A stretch of DNA of 64,000 bases from assembly GCA_905182985.1 (NCBI GenBank), contig CAJJDN010000197.1, positions 8,543 to 72,542 of the forward strand, in the 5' to 3' direction. The notes under the pieces are model-generated. The model made no database searches and had not been told where the DNA came from. It saw nothing but the letters and a program-made list of their open reading frames with translations. The DNA is from Paramecium sonneborni (lineage: Eukaryota > Ciliophora > Oligohymenophorea > Peniculida > Parameciidae). Of this stretch, positions 57,101 through 64,000 are shown in pieces. The translations under genes and the position numbers were made by a program. Position 1 is the stretch's first letter, and the number at the start of each line of letters is the position of its first letter.

Positions 57101-60100
57101 TTGAACTGATAATAAGAAACATTGAGAATCTTCAAATTTTAAAATGATACTAAGGATTTAAATTAATAACTTTAATTATAATGAATAAGATCAAAAGGAT
57201 ACATAACTTATATATCTTATATTTAACAATTAAATAAAACAAATTTTTAAGCATCTAATACTTTAAAAATAGGAGAAAAATATAAACCTTCAACAATAAA
57301 ATTTTTTATAAAAACTTAACTACCATCAAAATTTAGAATAGCATTATTATTTCCTGTGATTTCTGCAATTTCACTTGAATTTAATTATCCTATTTTTGAA
57401 AAATACTCCATCCAAGCCATCTCTTTTTAAATAATTTTCATATTTTAAATAGTAATAGAGTTTTTGAAAATTGTTTAACTTAAAAATGATAATTTAAAAA
57501 TTTAATTACACAATGAAATACAATTTTCAATTTATATGTTTTAAATGTGAATTTAATTCTGTAAATTTGATGGAATAATTGTAAGAATTGTAGAAGCCAT
57601 TCTATTTTGAACATTCAAAAATAGAGCATCTGAGATTATAAGATTAAATTTACTATTCTAAGAATTTATACTTAAACAACCTGAACTATTAGTAGTTGAT
57701 TTCATATTATTTAAAGTCGTATTAATTATAATAGATTTTAATTCAATATAACCTTCTCCTTAAGTAGTTATTTCAAAAATAGAACTTTTGAAAACTAGAA
57801 TATTTTCAAAGATGCAAACATTACAAGTAAAATTCTAAGATCTTATTACCCCAGCTCCTCCTATATTTTCAATATGTAATATAGATTAAACAATTTAATT
57901 TATTTATTCTTAAGAATATAATTCTTCGAATTCTAAATTATAGTATTCATGCCAGAATGATTAAGGCAAAATATTATTGTTTGAAACATTCAAATTTTAA
58001 AATAGAATTGTATTTGAAAAAATGAATAAAAAAGAATTAGATGTATTTGTAGCTGCATTTTATTTACAATTCATATCATTTATTTTGACAAAACCATTTT
58101 TACAATTTATATACAATAAGCCAGCAAATGATTAAAATGGATTATTAGTGTATGAATGAAGACAATTTGAAGTATATCTTATAGTGTTAATTATTATATT
58201 TGTAGTTCCTTATGATTCAATGGCTAAAAGGGAAAAAAATTATGATAAAAGTTATTATAAGAGAATATTACCTTTAAATTCTAATTTCTCAATTCTTATT
58301 GTTCCTTCTAAATCTCTTAAATAATTTTTATTTGATCTTATTCCGATTATCGATTTATCTATACTAGATTAATGTTGGATTAATATTTATTGTAAAGTAA
58401 TTAAGAAGAATCCTTCAATCAAAAAAAGATTATTGTGTTTTTTAAATTATTATTCGCATATGTTTGATAATGGGATTTTTTAATTAACTTATGAATTTAT
58501 AATTGATAACTTTTAAATATTTATCTCATAGTTATCAAAGATATAAAAAATAAGGGGATCATTCACATTAGATATAATAACATCTGATAAAGTAAATAAT
58601 AAACATTAAATATTGAACAAGTAGCGATTATTATCAGTTGTAGTTTAATTTCCATATAATTGAAGATTAGTAATGGATAAGATTAAATTATTGATTTATT
58701 AGTTTGAAAATATATTGAGTAATTCTGCATCTCTCATTTTATTAAAGTTTAATTCTATAATTGCAAATTTCAAAACAATTCTTTCTTTTGTCAAAATTAA
58801 TAGTGTAGATAAGAAAGATGAATTTTCAAAATTGTTGGAAATGACATAAAGAATTTCTAATGTTAAATTTGAATTAAAGGCTATTGAAACGCTTTTTGAG
58901 AGATAATTTTCTTTGAAAATAAAATTAATGATATCCATACCTACATTATTTGTACTATTTAAAAAATATGATTAAATAAAAGTATTTTATTCTAGTTATG
59001 AATTTCTCAATAATAAATTATTGATATCAAGAGTATTAGCATGAAATCTAAAAATTGAAGAGCTAATCAATTGGCAATTTTTTATATGTAAATTTTCTAT
59101 CAGCATAATAAAATTGTTTGTTAATTGAATTAAATTAGTATCAATAAATGTGCAATTGAAAATATTAAATGTAATCAATTTAATAGTTAATTTAAAAGCC
59201 TACTATTTTAAGCTAAATAATGACGAATTTACAAATTTAGTATTCAATATAGAAACATTAAAAAGATTTAAGGTACTAAATTATTAAGTTTCAAATAAAG
59301 AATCAATATTTGAAATATTACTATTTAAAAAGGTAAAATTAATTAGTTTAAGTTCAACTTAAGATCCATTATTATTAATTGAGAAAAACTGACTATTTGG
59401 AAAAATTAAAGCAACATTAATAATTTCAATAGAATCAAAATTTTTAATGTAAATAGGAAAATTTGTTTGAATAGCTAATTTTTTAGGTGAGCTTAATTTA
59501 AATATAGTTTTTCTCAAAGAAAATATTTTTTTTTTTAATTCAGTGTCAACATTTAAAACATGTAAGAGTCCACAATATTCCTCATTAATTGAAAAGTTAA
59601 AATTAATTATAAATGTATCGATTCCCATTTAATTACAATAATTAGTATTAATTTAAAATTCATAGCCAAAAGGCCAGAATGATCTAGTAATTTCGCAAAT
59701 ACTAAATAAAACTTCAAACTAGGCTTTGTAAGAACAATCTCCTTTAAAACAATATCTAGCAATATTATAATAAGAATCTAGTACAATATTAGAATGAGAT
59801 AAAGATTGAATACAATTTTTAGTGTAAATTTAATTATCTTCAGTCATAATAAATGAAGGTTATATTTTCTAAGAATAAATTATAAATTACATAAATTTCA
59901 TCTATGGAACGAGCCTTACAAATTTAACATAATTAAGCACATTCAGAACATTGACCATTTTATTAATCTCTAATAGGTTATTAATAATAATTTAATGGAC
60001 ATTTCGTACATCTAAAATTGTATTAAATTTCCTCACATCTTAGACATTTAGATGAACAATACTTTTGACAAGTTTAGCTAGTAACGGATAGTTAATAACC

Positions 60101-62696
60101 TTAATTACATTCAATAATCATGGCTGATATATAAGAATTAAATTAAGATTGAGGATAAAAATATTTATTAGGAAGAAATTACATCATAAAACTTTGAATT
60201 CTTTAAACCCATCCATCTCCTTTTGTCCAATCTCCATCAATAATAATCTATGCTGCTTCAGATGAGTATTAATAACAATCTCCATTTATAATTGAACTTG
60301 CATATCCTATCTCACATACAATACATTTAATAATAGATTCAGGAGATAAAACACATTATATACAGTTTGGTTTGTATTTCTAACAATTGATTATCTCTGG
60401 AGCAATATTAAAATCAAGAGAAGAAAGTGTGCAAATTTCTTAATTGTTAAAATTAATAAATGATCTTAAACAATTTTATATTTTTGGTTTTGCAAATTCG
60501 CATATTCCAATATTGAAATTAAATATGTAACCTTCTTAACATAAAGAGCAACCTATCCGTATGTATTCATTCTAATCAAATTTCTAAAAGTTATGATATA
60601 AAGTAGACTTGCTTAAATCACTCATTGAATATTCAAAACAATATTTACAATTACTTAAAGGACATAATTTACAAATCTTATTCGATGTCTGATAATATGG
60701 AGAAAGACAAAATTAAGTCTCAGGAAAAATTAAATTATATGTACATTATCCACCAACTAATTTATAATTACTTAAACAGATAACACATTTTCGTCCTTCT
60801 AAAGTAATTTCACACAAAATGCAGAATGCAATTGAACATTCATAACACTTAAGGTAATCATATGATTTACAAAATTATTTAAATATTAAAGAATTTATCT
60901 AAAAATCTAAATACTATTCTTAAATACTCAATAAATTTGTTTCTCGACAATTTTAACAAATCTAAACTTCTAATCCAGTAAAAAGAAAGTATAAAGGATA
61001 TTAACTAATTTCTTCTTAAGTTGAACCATCTGAACTTAAAAAAATATCTGAATAACAATATGGTTTTTTACTCCAATTTTTTGGATTTTATAAACATTCT
61101 AAACAACTAATAACATTACTATGTTAAACAGAAGGACTAAATAAAAGTTAATGATATTATTTACCATTTTAAGCATTCACCTTCTAATTCAAAATATCCA
61201 TATTAACAATTAATTTGTATAAAATCTTTTATTAAATTTAGGTTTGAATCTTCATATGATTAACAATTCAATTCATCTGTAGTATTAAATGGACATAAAC
61301 AGGTTTTAAATTAAGGATAATAAATTCTTTTTGATTCTTTAGAGCATGATAAACAATCTGTATTTGTTGGACCATCACATTCCTAACAGCTTGAATGACA
61401 AGTTATTTATTTAAATTATTCATTGCAATTTAGAAACACAAAATTTCTTATCTAAATATTAAGATAGTTTTTAAGCTATTATAAATAATTTCCATATTGC
61501 AATTTTAATTAAGAACAATGAAATTATCTCACTTCTATTACTTTTTAATAATCAAATATATTTGATTCTTAGAAAAACTTAATATTAATTTGTATTTGAT
61601 TTTCAAATTGTTTTATGTACAAATTATGCCAAAGTGATATATTATTTTGTATTTCTATCGTTTCTTAAATTAAAAATGGATTCTCTGTAAAATCAATCGT
61701 AACTTATGGAAATGTGTATTTATATGTAGTAAAAATTAAATAATTTGAATTAGGTGTAATTTTATAGCCAAATTAAAAAGGTGAAACATTCTAATTGGAT
61801 AAAGAATTATCAAAATTTGCGGATAATTTCATAAAATAATAATTGAACTCTTCAGAAGATTAAACAATTCCGAAAATCTTTAACCATCCTTACAATGTAA
61901 ATGAGTTGCAAATCATATTTTCTGATGTATATGTTTTCTAATCCAACCATTTTATATCTGTATCAGATATTTATTAGTTTAAATTTTCTTTACATTAGCA
62001 ATTTTTATATGGATCAAAATTTTATATTGCTAATTAAGTTAAATTATTATAATTAATTTAATTTATTATCGTGAATTTTTATAAAACAAGTTTGCCTGGA
62101 AAGTAAGATAATAATTTTTACTCTGTTAATGAAATAATAATTGAATCTTTTACAATAAAATCACCTCCAAAACTAAATTATGAAATAATTTATTTTTATG
62201 GAAACTTTATTTAAATAATCTAATGAAGCAGTTCTTTATCAAATTACAAAATAATCAATTCTATTTTTCTTTTTTAAGGCCATCCTAAGATTTAAAAGAA
62301 ATACCAAACGTTCTCATATTATAAGGGATCAATAAATAATTCAAACTTTTGATGATTTTTTTCATTATCAGAAATTATTATCGTTTTTGTAATTTACCTA
62401 AAATTATAATCAAGACAATCATAATATAAAAGAGATACACTTAAACTAGCTTAGTTTATAACGTTGTGAATATTAAAGCAATTACTATTAAATATCCCAA
62501 TATTACCAACTTAAGATATTGGGCTTAAGGGATTATATTTAGACCATACTCCATAAAAATAGTAATATTCTGGGTCAAAATTTATATCATCAATTTCAAT
62601 CATTTATTTAGAGATTTAGTAATATTAATCCATTTCATAAATCTCGAATGCAATGATTATGTTTAACATTATTAGGCAGCATTAAAAAGAAAACAT
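54119..62696 (-). CDS. Giant membrane protein: signal peptide, Cys-rich and repeat-rich ectodomain, C-terminal multi-pass domain
   Basis: About 2,800 residues. Start MFSFQCCLIMLNIIIAFEIY looks like a signal peptide. An N-terminal globular region follows (61,500-62,650). Next is a Cys-rich block (59,870-61,450) with growth-factor-receptor-like spacing, e.g. CSSKCLRCEEIQYNFRCTKC and GQCSECAQLCQICKA. Then come about 3.5 kb (55,950-59,640) of Asn/Leu/Ile-rich repeats such as SFNNPKCSISQTIVSNTSNK, resembling right-handed beta-helix (PbH1/polymorphic-protein) repeats. An EGF-like module follows (CNRGHIGALCEECDIYN), then several membrane helices, roughly seven (SIIPFIITSLWYI; VNHIW-side frames resolved as WIYYFVIPNLLFFGYLIPLT; AIMIFIITYFE; LLGLCLVFYQLI). 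A charged tail ends DLQIQIKQS. A 22-nt intron (gtaatatcatta...ttttag) near 54,980 is needed. It looks like a surface adhesion or receptor-like protein; other introns may exist. Confidence 0.72.
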
Positions 62697-62872
62697 TAAA
62701 TATGCAGTTTATAATCTTAAATTAAAAAAATAAGTGTGATTTAATATTTATCAAATTATGGTAAAATTAATTCCAATATTACATTAAAATGATTGATTTC
62801 ATGATAATTCCAAATAAATTTCAAAAATAAATAACTAATAATCAAAATAATCAAGTTTATTTTTATTATTGA
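62697..62872. other. Upstream region of the giant gene
   Basis: About 176 bp of AT-rich sequence before the duplicated block. It probably holds the promoter of the minus-strand giant gene; no motif can be singled out. Confidence 0.3.
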
Positions 62873-63163
62873 ATGTTATTTACAAATATTTGAAAGGAAA
62901 TTATTTCTGAAAACATTTTTTATGTATTTTAGAATAATATTTTTAATCTGTAGTTTCATAAACAAATAGTAGCATAAAAAATAAAAAGGTGAAAGTTTAT
63001 TTTTACTATGGAAAATTTAACTATTCTTACTTTCTAAATATTTTATCATTCAAAATGAATACCTTACTACCATAAAAAATATTAATATTAAGGTATTCTG
63101 ATTTATGAAATGTATACCAATTTATAAATGCTAATTTTAATAATAAAATCAAATTTTTATATT

Positions 63164-63421
63164 ATGAACACCAATCATTCAGAATAAATGTTATATACTC
63201 TATAATTTTGCAATTCTAAAAATAGTTTAGAGGGAATTTTAATATTATCCTATCAATATAATCTGAATGAGCTAATCATTAAATATGATTTATAAAAATT
63301 TGTTTCTTAACCTCAAGTTTAATTAATCAATATTAAACATTACATAGAGTACTTATAAATACAATTAATTGAAATATTTAAAAAATCATTATATAATATT
63401 CATTTTATTGATTATTAATGA
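63164..63421 (+). CDS. Small protein, 85 residues, unknown function
   Basis: Single exon inside the duplicated block. Starts MNTNHSEQMLYTLQFCNSKN, continues LEGILILSYQYNLNELIIKY and VQLINIKHYIEYLQIQLIEI, and ends NIHFIDYQ. Amphipathic, helix-rich composition with several TAA/TAG Gln codons. No family recognised. A second, artefactual copy is expected just past the window. Confidence 0.45.
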
Positions 63422-63818
63422 TAGAATAAAGTCATTTTATAAGTTGGATATTTAATACTATATATTAATTTATCTTTGTATTTTTGGATCTTGATTGATT
63501 ATTTAATTGAAAAATATATAGAATTTGTATTTGTTACCATTTTTACTTACTTCTACTGTAATTAATTATAATTATTTTATTGGATGCAGATATTATTTTA
63601 TTGAATGCAGATATAATTTTATTTAAAATTACTTTGCCAATCATAGATATTAAATAAACTGATTAAGAAATAGGGGCAAATAATTATCATTTTTAATATA
63701 TTTAATATTTATTTAATCAAAGACTTTATTCATAAAAATTAATCTTTAAGTTATGCTTCTTCATGATACAAACAGTTTTTAATACTCAAAAAGTTTTTTA
63801 TATTTTAAAAAGTTTAAT
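63422..63818. other. Intergenic, nothing recognised
   Basis: Very AT-rich. Contains two close copies of the short motif attttattggatgcagat / attttattgaatgcagat (63,574-63,612). No coding frame. Confidence 0.4.
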
Positions 63819-63819
63819 N

Positions 63820-64000
63820 ATGTTATTTACAAATATTTGAAAGGAAATTATTTCTGAAAACATTTTTTATGTATTTTAGAATAATATTTTTAATCTGTAG
63901 TTTCATAAACAAATAGTAGCATAAAAAATAAAAAGGTGAAAGTTTATTTTTACTATGGAAAATTTAACTATTCTTACTTTCTAAATATTTTATCATTCAA
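63820..64000. repeat. Duplicated contig end, copy 2 (right of N at 63819), truncated by window
   Basis: Repeats 62873-63053. It begins directly after the N, as in the three other cases. Confidence 0.93.

Larger units (their letters stand above)
62873..63818. repeat. Duplicated contig end, copy 1 (left of N at 63819)
   Basis: The sequence from 62873 reappears from 63820 to the window end (181 bp visible, offset 947), with no difference that I noticed. The full duplicate should extend about 765 bp beyond the window. Confidence 0.93.

Overview
The window is a gene-dense, extremely AT-rich piece of a ciliate somatic (macronuclear-type) genome that reads TAA and TAG as glutamine and uses TGA as the only stop. 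Conserved genes such as LSM2, NOP56, ASF1, THG1, an RBR ubiquitin ligase and a K+ channel run through many in-frame TAA/TAG codons and end at TGA. Introns are tiny GT-AG introns, mostly 20-36 nt, which fits Paramecium or a close relative better than Tetrahymena. The ciliary genes (CFAP96, a SHIPPO-repeat protein, a CFAP97-like protein, coiled-coil proteins) agree. A standard-code ORF scan is nearly useless here, so genes below were read in the ciliate code with introns removed by eye. Starts and exon edges are less certain than family calls.

Layout. 1-1.5 kb: an Argonaute/PIWI gene running off the left edge. 1.8-12 kb: an ankyrin-repeat protein, a START-like lipid-binding protein, two small membrane proteins, a disordered protein, and a coiled-coil protein with a 44-residue polyglutamine tract written entirely in TAA codons. 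12-24 kb: LSM2, several coiled-coil proteins (one about 1,000 residues or more) and CFAP96. 24-30 kb: a C2H2 zinc-finger protein, NOP56, a Rab GTPase, ASF1. 30-41 kb: two FCP1/SCP-type phosphatases, an RBR E3 ligase, a DUF1349 protein, an AHSA1-like protein, an acylated AGC kinase, a decayed MORN-repeat gene, THG1. 41-54 kb: a cyclic-nucleotide-binding K+ channel, a C2-like remnant, a copine, SHIPPO and CFAP97-like ciliary genes, a Qb-type SNARE, a paraoxonase-like enzyme. 54-62.7 kb: one giant minus-strand gene for a signal-peptide, Cys-rich, repeat-rich ectodomain joined to a multi-pass membrane domain. The right end holds one small gene.

The strongest structural signal is not biological. 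Four single N characters (3620, 14940, 27683, 63819) each separate two identical copies of about 0.95-1.24 kb. They look like overlapping contig ends that were abutted instead of merged. They split or duplicate the ankyrin gene, two coiled-coil genes, the Rab gene and the last small gene. Apart from these, genes are tightly packed; several convergent pairs are separated by only about 10-50 bp. I saw no rRNA, CRISPR, transposase or convincing tRNA.

The genes do not form a single pathway. Themes are small-RNA and chromatin or RNA housekeeping (PIWI, ASF1, LSM2, NOP56, THG1), cilium structure, and membrane traffic or signalling (Rab, SNARE, copine, kinase, channel, RBR).
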